A stretch of DNA of 64,000 nt from Rufibacter latericius (GCF_003721515.1 NZ_RJJD01000015.1:100258-164257); one strand, 5' to 3'. Shown: positions 51,168 to 59,910, counted from the first letter of the stretch. Notes: generated by a model not told the origin, from the letters alone. Program-made: numbers and translations.

Positions 51168-52268
51168 ATGGATATGGAAGAGCATCTGACCAATGTGCTG
51201 CGCCAAAAGCAGCACTCCTGCTTTACGGTGGCACCAGGTGTCATGGGCATGGAGATTGTTTTCGTGAACCTGTACTACGTAGAGAACCCAGACAAATCCT
51301 GGGTTCTGATAGATGCCGGTTTGTACGGCTCCGCCGATAGAATCAGGAAAGCCGCCGAGGACAAATTTGGCAAAGGCAACCCGCCCAAGGCCATCCTGCT
51401 CACGCACGGCCACTTTGATCACGTAGGCGCCCTGCAAACCCTGGCTGATATCTGGCAGGTGCCGGTGTACGCGCACCCGCTGGAACTGCCGTACCTGACC
51501 GGTATGTCTAGCTACCCGCCACCTGATTCCAGCGTGGGCGGAGGCGGCATGGCCTACCTTTCGTTTATTTACCCCAAGAAACCCATCACCTTCAAAGGTC
51601 GGCTGGAGCTGCTTCCTTCAGACGGATCGGTTCCGTTTCTGCCTGAGTGGAAGTGGCTGGAAACGCCGGGCCATTCACCGGGGCACGTTTCTTTTTTCAG
51701 GGAGCGGGACCGGTTGCTGATTGTGGGAGATGCCTTTGTGACGCGTAAACCAGAGTCTGCGCTGGCGGTTCTCACCCAGAAACAGGAGGTGTGCGGCCCG
51801 CCCGCGTATTTCACGCCAGACTGGGAAGCAGCCCGATCCTCGGTGAGAAAGCTCCATGACCTCAGTCCTGAGATTGCTGCCAGCGGCCACGGCTTGCCCA
51901 TGCAAGGACCGGAGTTGAAACAAGGCCTGGAAGAACTGGCGCGGTTATTTGATCAATTGGCTATTCCTAGCAAAGGACGCTACGTACCAGAACCCGCCAT
52001 CACTGATCGGCGGGGTGTGGTGCAGCTTCCGCCTAACGTGGGAAACACCGTGCCCAAGGTACTAGCCACTGCTGGCCTGGTAGCTTTGGCTGGTTTGGCA
52101 ACATACGCCCTCACCCAGCGGAAGAAAAACAGAACCTACGCCCGCGTGAAGAGAACCTGGCCTGGATATGCCAATCCGCACAGTTCGTACGGGTCTGAGC
52201 ACCACGTTCAGGAACATGCCTCTTTCAGTAATGACCAGGACGATAACATCACTAACAATTATCCGTAA
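51168..52268 (+). CDS. Metallo-beta-lactamase-fold hydrolase with C-terminal membrane tail
   Basis: 366 residues. The metal-binding HGHFDH (80-85), a later GHSPGHVSF and a GDAFVTRK Asp place it in the MBL hydrolase superfamily (about 20-260). Unusually, a linker is followed by a hydrophobic segment at about 298-314 (LATAGLVALAGLATYAL) and a 45-residue polar tail, which would tether it to the inner membrane with the catalytic domain in the cytoplasm. The substrate is unknown; the domain has no glyoxalase- or RNase-specific features I can point to. Confidence 0.85.
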   Translation: MDMEEHLTNVLRQKQHSCFTVAPGVMGMEIVFVNLYYVENPDKSWVLIDAGLYGSADRIRKAAEDKFGKGNPPKAILLTHGHFDHVGALQTLADIWQVPVYAHPLELPYLTGMSSYPPPDSSVGGGGMAYLSFIYPKKPITFKGRLELLPSDGSVPFLPEWKWLETPGHSPGHVSFFRERDRLLIVGDAFVTRKPESALAVLTQKQEVCGPPAYFTPDWEAARSSVRKLHDLSPEIAASGHGLPMQGPELKQGLEELARLFDQLAIPSKGRYVPEPAITDRRGVVQLPPNVGNTVPKVLATAGLVALAGLATYALTQRKKNRTYARVKRTWPGYANPHSSYGSEHHVQEHASFSNDQDDNITNNYP

Positions 52269-52288
52269 GAGGTGATTGGGTCGTTTAT

Positions 52289-52332
52289 AAAAAAGGAGAG
52301 GGCACGCTATTATGCGTGCCCTCTCCTTTTTT
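52289..52332. terminator. Strong bidirectional terminator
   Basis: AAAAAAGGAGAGGGCACGC and its reverse complement around TATTAT, 20 bases after the stop codon. Confidence 0.92.
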
Positions 52333-52360
52333 ATTTCCCGGCAGGTTAACTCTGCAAGAT

Positions 52361-52402
52361 TCCGTTTCAGGGCCGGTTTTCTAAAACCAACCCTGAAACG
52401 GA
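52361..52402. repeat. Gene-end palindrome, copy 21
   Basis: TCCGTTTCAGGG / CCCTGAAACGGA perfect outer arms with GGTTTT/AAAACC inside, 8 bases beyond the stop of the PRC-barrel gene. Confidence 0.85.
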
Positions 52403-52410
52403 TTTCTGGT

Positions 52411-53172
52411 TTACAAGCCAATGGCCTTGCGTTTCAGTGCCGTGAATTCATCCTGGGTAATGGTACCTTGTTCCAGCATCTGACGGAGCCGCTCAATGGT
52501 GGCGATGTCATCCTGCACAGGGCGGCCATCTAGATTAGAACCTGAACTCAGGTTAGAGCCGGAGGTTGATCCTATGGTATGGCCAGATCCCAAGCCAGAA
52601 CCAGACCCCAGATTAGAGCCTGTGGATGACGTGGACGTGTGGAAGTGGCTTTGGTCCTGCGGATGGCTTTGGTGATGTTGGTGCCGGTTTCCGTAGAACC
52701 GATCCTCGTTGAACTGCTCGCGCCCGTAGAAATCGGCGTTGGGAGAAGTATGCGAGGTGGTTTGTTGCATGTAGGTTTCGTTGGGGCTGGTGATGGCGTG
52801 CATCACACGGTATTCATAGTCTGCATCAACGGCACCGCCCCGGTAGAACGGAAACCGAGACAGAGACATCTGATCCATGCCCACGAACACCTGGTCGCTG
52901 TCATCGTCTAACTGGGCCGCGCCAATGGGCACCAGAATATGGCGGGCATCGGTGTCAGGTAGTACCCGGTCTTTGTCTACGTCTACATCCAGGTAGCGTA
53001 CTTTCATCAGCTCGCGGTCTACAATGAGATCGTCTACTTTGCCAATGCGTTTGCCGTCAGAGCCAATTACCTCCCAGCCTCTGACATCGAGGTTATTGTT
53101 GGCAACTTTGAAATCTTTCAAGTCGTGTAAGGGCGCCAGTCTGGGCAACCCATCGTTTGCATGATATGCCAT
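52411..53172 (-). CDS. PRC-barrel and SHOCT domain protein
   Basis: 253 residues. The N-terminal half (about 20-120) is a PRC-barrel (VRGWEVIGSDGKRIGKVDDL, then VRYLDVDVDKD). A His/Gln-rich stretch near 160-180 and a Ser/Gly repeat linker (about 185-218) follow. The C-terminal SHOCT motif IERLRQMLEQGTITQDEFTA ends the protein. SHOCT often mediates oligomerisation; PRC-barrel proteins occur in RNA processing and in stress proteins. No signal peptide. It lies next to a small membrane protein on the same strand, so a shared stress or envelope role is possible but unproved. Confidence 0.88.
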   Translation of the reverse strand: MAYHANDGLPRLAPLHDLKDFKVANNNLDVRGWEVIGSDGKRIGKVDDLIVDRELMKVRYLDVDVDKDRVLPDTDARHILVPIGAAQLDDDSDQVFVGMDQMSLSRFPFYRGGAVDADYEYRVMHAITSPNETYMQQTTSHTSPNADFYGREQFNEDRFYGNRHQHHQSHPQDQSHFHTSTSSTGSNLGSGSGLGSGHTIGSTSGSNLSSGSNLDGRPVQDDIATIERLRQMLEQGTITQDEFTALKRKAIGL

Positions 53173-53199
53173 GGTTTCTCTCTTTTAGGTTCCTTTATA

Positions 53200-53391
53200 T
53201 CAAAACGACAGAAAAACAGGAGCTATAGGCATGATCATCCCCGACGTAGGCGCTCCGCTGGTCTCAGGACTGCCGCCCTGCGCTTCAAAGAAGTATTTGT
53301 ATAGCAGGTATCCTACCACAAGCAATATCAGCAACACTATAATCCACGCCCAACTGGAACGCTTTTTCGGTTCAATGTTTATTTCAGCCAT
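53200..53391 (-). CDS. Single-pass small membrane protein
   Basis: 63 residues. A basic N-terminus (EPKKRSSW) precedes one transmembrane helix at about 15-33 (WIIVLLILLVVGYLLYKYFF). A Gly/Pro/Ser-rich tail follows. The basic-in topology puts the tail on the periplasmic side. It lies 27 bases upstream of the PRC-barrel gene and may be co-transcribed. Function unknown. Confidence 0.7.
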   Translation of the reverse strand: MAEINIEPKKRSSWAWIIVLLILLVVGYLLYKYFFEAQGGSPETSGAPTSGMIMPIAPVFLSF

Positions 53392-53563
53392 AGTTTTAGT
53401 TTGTTAAGGTCCGTACGTAATTACCGTATCATTGCGTACGAAGCTTTTCAAGAGAGGTTTATACTCAAGGGGTTAGAACCGCGCCGCTCCAGGCTGAAAT
53501 CAACGCCATCTTCACTGCCCGCCTTCCACCCAATTAGCCAGAGGTATTTCAACCCAAAATCAA

Positions 53564-53600
53564 GGTTTAGAGGCCATTTTCAGGAAACAGGCCTTAAACC
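53564..53600. repeat. Gene-end palindrome, copy 22
   Basis: GGTTTAGAGGCCATTTTC pairs with GAAACAGGCCTTAAACC. Confidence 0.75.
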
Positions 53601-53811
53601 AGAACCTTCCCATTTTCTTGCGGAAAGGCATTGAGCGTCTTGTTGAAAGGGTGATTTACCTTGAACCAGAATGGAAAATCGCGAGTCACCTGACCCGTTA
53701 ATGGCTTCTGAATTTCTAAAGGGAGAAAGGTTTGATTTATGCGGGTGTACACTCGATAATAATCCTCCGGCATAACTTAATTCATCCGAAGGAAAGACTA
53801 TAGAAAGAAAA

Positions 53812-53855
53812 AGGTGTTTCAGGTCCGATTTCATGAAAACGGCCCTGAAACACCT
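53812..53855. repeat. Gene-end palindrome, copy 23
   Basis: AGGTGTTTCAGG / CCTGAAACACCT perfect outer arms with CCGATTTC / GAAAACGG inside. It is 40 bases past the stop of the zinc-motif gene. Confidence 0.85.
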
Positions 53856-53894
53856 GACAGAAAGCGGCGGAATACACCGCCTGAAATCTAATTC

Positions 53895-54899
53895 TTATTT
53901 TTCCTGACCCGGAATCTGCGGGAAGGAGATGAATTCGCCCTCGGGGCTGAAAAGCATGCTCATCGGTTCTCGCGGATCGCGGAGGATTTCTTCCTGGGTG
54001 ATGCCCCACTTCGCCCACATGGTGGAAAGCAATTTAGCGTAAGCGCTGTTTTGCCACGGGTTGAAGATCACGTTGGTGACGTCATCAATAAGCGTGTCCA
54101 TGACCAGGTGATCGTCCTGGGGTTTGGGAGCCCGCACCAGGTAATCTGGAATGACGTTGAGCAAATAGCCTGCGTAGAAGACGCGCGCGCTGAACTCAGC
54201 GGCTTGGATGGGCTGCAATTGCTTGGGCTCCAGAACCTCCCACACGCGCCGAAGGGCGTCTTTGATCATGGCGTTGTCTAGCAGGCAGGAGACGATGAGC
54301 ACGTTGTCCAGGCGCAGGCTGAACATCATGGTAGACAATTCGTCACGGAACTCAAACCGTGAAGGCTCTGCCGAGGCGTCTACGTCTATCACAAACAATG
54401 ACCCCGGAATAAAATCTGCGAACTCCATGGGCACCCGCAATGATTGCAGCACCCTGAAAAACGCCTGGAACTTCATGAGCATCTTGGGTTGCTCGCTCAC
54501 TGCGTACTCAGGGCGTACCAAAGGGTTCTGCTCTTTGATAAGCTCAGTGATGAGGGTACCGTAGAACATTTTCCCCATCCACTGGAAAAGACTTTTTTCG
54601 TCCAGGGCTCGAAGTCCGGCTAAGCCTTGAGCCGCGGCCGCCTGTACCTTTTCTTCCAGCGGCTGCAGGTGCTGGCTTTGGCACTGAGTGCAGCACGGGA
54701 TGTTCAGTTCCTGGTAGGTGACCACGCTTTGGTCCAGCAGCCGGAGCGGCTCCTTGGCAAACCCGTACTCTTCCATGAGCCAGGCGGGGAAAACCGGGGT
54801 TTTCTCTTCTGAAGTCACTTTGGTGCCGCACAGAAAACAGATGTGGTTGCCAAAGCGCATTCCCTCAAACGGATCAAAGATGGACAGGTGCTGCTGCAT
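53895..54899 (-). CDS. Hypothetical protein with N-terminal zinc-finger-like motif
   Basis: 334 residues. Near the N-terminus a CxxC pair (C21, C24) and a second pair (C70, C73) are separated by VFPAWLMEEYGF, a layout like HNH-type or treble-clef zinc domains, but without the His-Asn-His residues I would expect of a nuclease. The remaining 260 residues are mixed alpha/beta, without signal peptide or membrane segment. Similar full-length proteins occur in Cytophagales genomes, but I know no function. Single-gene unit. Confidence 0.7.
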   Translation of the reverse strand: MQQHLSIFDPFEGMRFGNHICFLCGTKVTSEEKTPVFPAWLMEEYGFAKEPLRLLDQSVVTYQELNIPCCTQCQSQHLQPLEEKVQAAAAQGLAGLRALDEKSLFQWMGKMFYGTLITELIKEQNPLVRPEYAVSEQPKMLMKFQAFFRVLQSLRVPMEFADFIPGSLFVIDVDASAEPSRFEFRDELSTMMFSLRLDNVLIVSCLLDNAMIKDALRRVWEVLEPKQLQPIQAAEFSARVFYAGYLLNVIPDYLVRAPKPQDDHLVMDTLIDDVTNVIFNPWQNSAYAKLLSTMWAKWGITQEEILRDPREPMSMLFSPEGEFISFPQIPGQEK

Positions 54900-55052
54900 A
54901 AAACTCAGGGAAATAAATCATAACGAAACGGCAAAGATACACATCAAAGCGGCTTGGCGTGCACTACCACGCTGGTAACGCGCGTTAAACCAAGGCAGGC
55001 AAAAACCCGGCATGGTACTTGCAAACCCGATTCTATATATATCTTTAACCCT

Positions 55053-55760
55053 ATGAAAACAGTACTCGCCTCCGTTTTTGGATTCCTTTTAGTTTGCAGC
55101 GCTTTATCCGCTAACGCCCAGCAAAACCAATTGCCGCCTTTGGTGAGCACCTCGGGGCTGGGTGAAGTGAAGGTACAGCCAGATCACGTCACGTTTATGA
55201 CCGGTGTGGAGATCAGGGAAAAAACCCTGGAAGATGCCCGCCGCGTAGCCGACCAGCGCACAGCCGCCTTGCTGGCGTTCCTGAAGAAAAACGGCGTGGA
55301 AGACAAGCACGTCCAGACAGCCTACCTTTCGTTGCAGCCCGTGTATACCGGTGAATTTGGCCAAACCACCCCGCAGTTCTACCTGGCTACCCGATCTATC
55401 TCAGTCACGCTCACCAAACCAGACAAGTTTGACGAGGTCATGGCTGGGCTGTACAAAGCCGGGGCCAACCGGGTAGACGGCATCAGTTACCAAAGCTCCC
55501 AAATTAAGAAACACCAGGAGGAAGCCCGCAAGAAAGCCGTGCAGGATGCCAAGCAGAAAGCAGTGGCGCTCGCCTCTGAACTAGGGGCCAAAGTTGGCCG
55601 CCCTTACCAGATAACCGAAGGCGGCGGAAACACGCCGGGCCCTGTCATGTACAAAGCCGCCATGCGCGAATCAATGGCCATGGATGCCGGCGGACCAACG
55701 CTGGCCTTAGGCGAAATTATCATTACTTCTGCGGTGCAGGTAAGTTTCCTGTTGGAGTAG
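55053..55760 (+). CDS. SIMPL (DUF541) domain secreted protein
   Basis: 235 residues from MKTVLASVFG; upstream in-frame codons precede the signal peptide and were excluded. Signal peptide 1-24 (ending ANAQ). The SIMPL domain fills the rest: STSGLGEVKVQPDHV, then ADQRTAALLAFLKKNGVEDK, a QPVY segment and KKAVQDAKQKAVALASELGA. These periplasmic proteins oligomerise and in other bacteria affect oxidative-stress tolerance or signalling. Neighbours give no further hint. Confidence 0.9.
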   Translation: MKTVLASVFGFLLVCSALSANAQQNQLPPLVSTSGLGEVKVQPDHVTFMTGVEIREKTLEDARRVADQRTAALLAFLKKNGVEDKHVQTAYLSLQPVYTGEFGQTTPQFYLATRSISVTLTKPDKFDEVMAGLYKAGANRVDGISYQSSQIKKHQEEARKKAVQDAKQKAVALASELGAKVGRPYQITEGGGNTPGPVMYKAAMRESMAMDAGGPTLALGEIIITSAVQVSFLLE

Positions 55761-55810
55761 CGATAAGAAATAGCCGGGTGTTAAGCTGTAGCGGCTTGGC
55801 CCGTTGACCG

Positions 55811-55874
55811 GTGCAGTGCCAGGAGAAAACAGGGCCAACAGGTGGTTCTTTCTTCTGGCACTGCACTTTTTTTG
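55811..55874 (+). terminator. Long-stem terminator after the SIMPL gene
   Basis: Perfect 12-base arms GTGCAGTGCCAG / CTGGCACTGCAC with partial pairing of the inner part, then a T-run. Confidence 0.85.
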
Positions 55875-55908
55875 CTCCCTTGAGAGTTATTTCATCAGAT
55901 GTTCTCAA

Positions 55909-55940
55909 TTTTGGGCTGTTTTCGCAAAATCAGCTTAAAA
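55909..55940. repeat. Gene-end palindrome, copy 24 (degenerate)
   Basis: TTTTGGGCTGTTTTCGC followed by AAAATCAGCTTAAAA. Confidence 0.5.
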
Positions 55941-56007
55941 GCGGCAACACAACACTAACGTTCCGCGTCAAGGAACTAACCCGCTTTTTGGGTACATTTG
56001 GAAGATT

Positions 56008-57156
56008 ATGAAGGAACCTGCATTTACTCTGGAGGGGAAGCCTGTTCATGTGGTACAAACCGATGACGCACTGCAACAAGCGGTTGCCCATTTACGCCAG
56101 AGGCCAGAACTCGCTTTAGACCTGGAATTTGACCAGCACCATTACACCTACGGATTCACGTTATGCCTGATCCAGATATCAGACGGGCATACGTGCTTTG
56201 TGATTGACCCATTCCCGTTGACGGACCTGCAGCCCCTTTGGGATGTGCTGGAGAATCCGGCTATTACTAAGATATTCCACCACGCCAACAATGATCTTAT
56301 GCTGCTCAGCATGCTGGGCTGCCAGGTACGCACGCTGGTAGATACCGCCGTAGCGGCCAAAATCCTGAACTACGCCAAAGCCGCCCTGGGCACGCTGCTG
56401 GAAGAGGAACTGGGCCTTCGGCTGGACAAGTCACAGCAGATGAGCAACTGGAACCAGCGTCCTTTGTCTAAACGCCAACTGGAGTACGCCGCCCAGGATG
56501 TTCTATACCTGCACGCGCTGAAAAACACCATGGTGGCCAAGGTTGAGGAATTAGGTCGTATGGCCTGGCTGGAGGAAGAAGACCAACTCCTGGAATCCAT
56601 TACTTTTATGGAGCAGGAAGACCCGCACCTGAAGATTAAGTTTCCGCAGCGTCTGACGCTGTTGCAGCAATTCGTCCTGAAGCCTATCTATGACTTCCGT
56701 GATCAGTTGGCGCAGAAATGGAACATTCCGGCGGGGCAGGTCATCAACACCAATGCGCTCATGCAACTCCTGAGTAACCCGGAGCAAAGCATCAACGATT
56801 GGCTTTATCATACCAAAGGAATCAATGGCCGATTGCAGCATGATAGATACGAAGAGCAATTACAACGTATTCTGAACGGTTCTCTGAAAGAAGCCGAAAA
56901 ACGCCGCATTCCCAACAGGCTACCGCCAAACCCGTTCCCGCCCCGGTTTAAGACTCCCGAAACGGAAGCTCGCCGCGAGCTGTTGTGCACCGTACAGCGG
57001 GCGTTGGTGGAACGATACGGCGCCTATGCCACCCCCATGCTCCTGGACCAGAGCATCATCACCCATTACAGTCAGACAAAGGAGTTGGTCATTCCTAAAA
57101 AATATGCGCGGGAGATAGTACAGGCCACGGCCCAGGAACTGCAGATCACATTGTAG
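56008..57156 (+). CDS. rnd: RNase D-like 3'-5' exonuclease with HRDC domain
   Basis: 382 residues, the RNase D length. The DEDD exonuclease motifs are LALDLEFDQHH (D38, E40), FHHANNDLMLLSML, and YAAQDVLYLHAL with the terminal Tyr/Asp pair. An HRDC-type helical domain follows (about 205-290). It would trim tRNA or other stable RNA 3' ends. A small hypothetical gene follows on the same strand after 38 bases. Confidence 0.92.
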   Translation: MKEPAFTLEGKPVHVVQTDDALQQAVAHLRQRPELALDLEFDQHHYTYGFTLCLIQISDGHTCFVIDPFPLTDLQPLWDVLENPAITKIFHHANNDLMLLSMLGCQVRTLVDTAVAAKILNYAKAALGTLLEEELGLRLDKSQQMSNWNQRPLSKRQLEYAAQDVLYLHALKNTMVAKVEELGRMAWLEEEDQLLESITFMEQEDPHLKIKFPQRLTLLQQFVLKPIYDFRDQLAQKWNIPAGQVINTNALMQLLSNPEQSINDWLYHTKGINGRLQHDRYEEQLQRILNGSLKEAEKRRIPNRLPPNPFPPRFKTPETEARRELLCTVQRALVERYGAYATPMLLDQSIITHYSQTKELVIPKKYAREIVQATAQELQITL

Positions 57157-57194
57157 CCTGTGGCACCGGCCTGTATAGAAAAGAGAAAGGAATA

Positions 57195-57581
57195 ATGCCT
57201 AAGAAGAGTCTTGAATTTGGTTTATATAACTGGTTTCCGGGGTATGGCTATGCCCATATCCATCCGGCCAACCGCAGGGAGTTTGAATTACTGGAACCCC
57301 ACAACAAAGTATTTGAAAAGATTGGCGAGGTAAACGGCTGGCTGCTTTTGCGGTACTCAGATGAAGAGTTCAAAGTTCGGCCAGATCTGTTCACCTCCAT
57401 TTCCTGGTTGCCTTTCACGTTTGGCGAATGGGTAAGGCCCGCTAACCAACCGGCTGGGCCCGTGGCTGAGATAACAGACATCTACTGGAGTGTGCCTGAC
57501 GATGCTGCCTTTTTCGCGATCAAGCAAGGCAAGCAGAGGTTAGATGGCCTTTACAGGTTAGAGCAATTAAGGCCTGCCTAA
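57195..57581 (+). CDS. Small hypothetical protein
   Basis: 128 residues, rich in Trp, Tyr and Pro (LYNWFPGYGYAHIHP near 10-24). There is a good AGAGAAAGG ribosome-binding stretch 5 bases before the ATG. It is compact and beta-rich with no signal peptide. I do not recognise the family. Its stop codon lies inside the arm of the following terminator. It may be co-transcribed with the RNase D-like gene. Confidence 0.7.
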   Translation: MPKKSLEFGLYNWFPGYGYAHIHPANRREFELLEPHNKVFEKIGEVNGWLLLRYSDEEFKVRPDLFTSISWLPFTFGEWVRPANQPAGPVAEITDIYWSVPDDAAFFAIKQGKQRLDGLYRLEQLRPA

Positions 57582-57620
57582 AAAGGCTTCCTCTTACTAA
57601 GAGGAAGCCTTTTTAGGCAG
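57574..57620. terminator. Bidirectional terminator overlapping a stop codon
   Basis: CTGCCTAAAAAGGCTTCCTC and its reverse complement around a 7-base centre. The TAA at 57579-57581 is part of the left arm. Confidence 0.9.
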
Positions 57621-57634
57621 TTACCCTTTAGATT

Positions 57635-58510
57635 CTAAAGCGCATCCTTGATTTTATTTATGATTCCACCGCCTGCAGAGCCGGTCATTTGCTCTATCTG
57701 TGCGTGCGCGATAGGCACTGGTGGCGCCAAAGTAGGCTCACCGCCCATCGGCTCGCCAGGAACCATCGTGAACTGCCCTTTGCCGTCTAAAGACGGACCG
57801 TTGGACCATCTGCCGGCCGCGGCATCGTCTTTGTAAATGTTGGTGGTCACAAAGGCGTAGTTGAAACCTTGCACCTCCTCGCTTTGCGGGAAGCTGTTAG
57901 GGATAGGAAGCGCATTGGTTAATCCGCCCAGTTCTTCAATCACCGCCAGCCACTGGTTCTGGTGCATGGTGTCACGGGCGATCAAGAAGGAAAGCATGTC
58001 TTTCATGCCTAGGTCATCGGTGGCTTCCCACAAACGGGTGGCCAGCACCCGGCCGGTGGACTCTGCCATTACGTTGGCGTACATATCGGCGGCCAGGTTG
58101 TTGTTGCTCACAATCCAGGAACCGTTGAAGGGAACGCCATTCGCATCGGTAGCCATGGCTCCCAGTCCGGCAGATAAGAAATGACGCGGGTCCATGCCGC
58201 CCATCACCTGTTCCACCACGGGGTTATTCCCCACAATCTCATCTTTGAGGGAGGCAGAGGCCCCTTCCAGGTTCAAAGCCACTGCGGTCGCTAACATCTC
58301 AATATGGCCAATTTCTTCGGTCCCGGTTTCCAACAGCATGTGCTTGTATTTCACTGGTCCGCGGGAGTTCCAGGCCTGGAACAAGTATTGTAAACACACA
58401 CGCATTTCCCCCTCAATACCGCCAATAGCCTGCTGAAGCATTCTGGCGAATTGTGGGTTTGGTTTGTCAACTCTTACTTTGTACTGAAGTTTTCGATCAT
58501 GATAGAACAT
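57635..58510 (-). CDS. Manganese-catalase family protein
   Basis: 291 residues, the family length. The ferritin-like four-helix bundle carries a dimanganese site: E35, the E66-x-x-H69 pair in EEIGH, and a second Glu...His set in NVMAEST and DTMHQNQW. Asn/Gly-rich loops (NSFPQSEEVQGFNYAF) and a Pro-rich tail match the non-haem catalase group. It disproportionates hydrogen peroxide. It lies downstream of a long AT-rich gap that should contain its promoter, but I could not pick out a convincing one. Confidence 0.93.
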   Translation of the reverse strand: MFYHDRKLQYKVRVDKPNPQFARMLQQAIGGIEGEMRVCLQYLFQAWNSRGPVKYKHMLLETGTEEIGHIEMLATAVALNLEGASASLKDEIVGNNPVVEQVMGGMDPRHFLSAGLGAMATDANGVPFNGSWIVSNNNLAADMYANVMAESTGRVLATRLWEATDDLGMKDMLSFLIARDTMHQNQWLAVIEELGGLTNALPIPNSFPQSEEVQGFNYAFVTTNIYKDDAAAGRWSNGPSLDGKGQFTMVPGEPMGGEPTLAPPVPIAHAQIEQMTGSAGGGIINKIKDAL

Positions 58511-59016
58511 GGGCTTGTTTTGATTTAAGTTAATTAAACAAAAGCATACCCACTTCCTAAACGAGCTTTATTACTTTCTGGACGACTATTTTTCAAAAAT
58601 AACTTACTTAAATGCAAATATATTAAAATATATACCTCTATATACATTCCTGTAATTCAACTATTTAAAACCTAATTACAGGTAGACTATTCTTATGAAG
58701 GAGATAAAGTACCATTTAAAAACCCGTATTAATACTTACGAAAATAGCTTTTCTTTTTAGGCCCGTTTATTGGAAATATATGCAAAAGCGCTTTGTCTCT
58801 ACACACCTAAACCTTCTATAAAACAACTCACAATAAATATAAATAACAGCATTATATAAATCAGATTCAGATACGAATAGTGATAATTTCTAAATCTATT
58901 TAAATCAAATCTGGCTACTTCTCAGATTACTAAATGCGGTTATCTACTTAGAGGACTTTTAATCTAATATCTGTATTTACCGTATAACCATCCCAACGAA
59001 CCAAATGACCACGACT
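58511..59016. other. AT-rich intergenic region between Mn-catalase and a tiny lipoprotein
   Basis: 506 bases, visibly more AT-rich than the rest of the window. A weak gene-end palindrome remnant lies at about 58747-58795 (TTTTTAGGCCCGTTTATTGG with poor pairing). The region must hold divergent promoters for both neighbours. I see no gene or RNA. Confidence 0.6.
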
Positions 59017-59238
59017 ATGAAAAAAGTAACAAAGGTAATGGCCGCCGCCATGATGGCATTGGCCTTCGGATTTGCGTCTTGTGAATCAAAAACCGCCCAA
59101 AATGTAGAAAACAGCGCAGAAACGGCAGCAGATGAAGTAGCGGCCGAAGTGGATACAGCGCTCGCTCCAACCGATACGCTTACCGTGAAAGATGAACCGG
59201 TAGATGATGGAGTGGCCGATAAGGTAGAGAATCAATAG
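59017..59238 (+). CDS. Tiny acidic lipoprotein, member 4
   Basis: 73 residues from MKKVTKVM; four in-frame codons upstream are an alternative. The lipobox ends at Cys22 (GFASC). The mature part is rich in Glu, Ala, Asp and Thr and repeats AETAADEVAAEV. It follows the plan of the three genes at 20.5-21.4 kb: short signal, Cys-Glu/Asp-Ser-Lys at the mature start and an acidic tail. It stands alone here, next to the Mn-catalase. Confidence 0.75.
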   Translation: MKKVTKVMAAAMMALAFGFASCESKTAQNVENSAETAADEVAAEVDTALAPTDTLTVKDEPVDDGVADKVENQ

Positions 59239-59263
59239 AAATACTTCTATATATTCTTGTAAT

Positions 59264-59310
59264 AAATCCGCTGATGAGGGAAAACCAATTCTTGTCAGCG
59301 GATTTCTTTT
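59264..59310 (+). terminator. Intrinsic terminator
   Basis: AAATCCGCTGA / TCAGCGGATTT around a 20-base loop, followed by CTTTT. Confidence 0.8.
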
Positions 59311-59378
59311 ACAATCAGCAACATATAAAATTATTCAATTTTTTTTTGGCAAAATGATATAACATATCAATTAGGCTT

Positions 59379-59386
59379 TATATTTG
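59379..59386 (+). promoter_or_regulatory. -7 box upstream of the STAS-like gene
   Basis: TATATTTG fits TAnnTTTG, 40 bases before the start at 59427. A TTGG at 59346 is too far for a standard -33. Confidence 0.45.
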
Positions 59387-59426
59387 TATCCCCGTTCCCT
59401 GTTTACAAGATTAAGAGCCCTGAATT

Positions 59427-59885
59427 GTGAATTCTATTTGTCAGAAGTTGCCTTATACCAATATATATATGGACCCCAGCCTTAAGGCCATACATATAGA
59501 GTGTGAAGGATTTGTTCCAAGCGATATCTTCAGAAAAACCCTACTGGGAGTGATAGAACTTATTGAAACCAACTACTTGGTTTCCTGCATCTATGACATC
59601 AGAAAATTGAAGAGCCTTCCTCCCCTAGACCAAGATTGGTTTATAGATGTGGTGTTACCCCAGCTTAGCAGAACCTCCATCCGCAAGGTAGCGGTGCTAG
59701 AATCTCTCACCAGCAATGGCTTGCTTGACTTAAATCAACTGGTGTACACCCGCCACTATTCTATCCCGTTTGAGTTGCAGTACTTCGAAGACGTAGCCAC
59801 TGCTTTGGAATGGATTTCCCGGCCGTTAGAGGCCAGGCACCAGTCTGCAATGGCCACCCACCAGAACGTATCTCCCCTATTCTAA
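59427..59885 (+). CDS. SpoIIAA/STAS-like small protein
   Basis: 152 residues from a GTG start; an ATG at 59469 (MDPSLKA) is the conservative alternative. The pattern of strand, helix and strand (IHIECEGFVPSDIF, LVSCIYDIRKLKSLP, IRKVAVLES) resembles the SpoIIAA-like/STAS fold family often found as single-domain proteins in Cytophagales. No phosphorylatable Ser typical of anti-anti-sigma factors can be identified with confidence. Function unknown. Confidence 0.7.
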   Translation: MNSICQKLPYTNIYMDPSLKAIHIECEGFVPSDIFRKTLLGVIELIETNYLVSCIYDIRKLKSLPPLDQDWFIDVVLPQLSRTSIRKVAVLESLTSNGLLDLNQLVYTRHYSIPFELQYFEDVATALEWISRPLEARHQSAMATHQNVSPLF

Positions 59886-59910
59886 ACCCAGGGTAAATTA
59901 CCTAAAAGCA

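Larger units (their letters stand above)
53392..53894. other. Intergenic region with two gene-end palindromes
   Basis: 503 bases without an accepted gene. It holds gene-end palindromes at 53564-53600 and 53812-53855. Between them is non-repetitive sequence with no promoter match I trust. The small open frames in it have no coding features. Confidence 0.6.

Noticed and set aside
59264-59310. Possible small RNA downstream of the fourth tiny lipoprotein
   Set aside because: The structure is a plain hairpin with a T-run directly after a stop codon, sufficient as a terminator.
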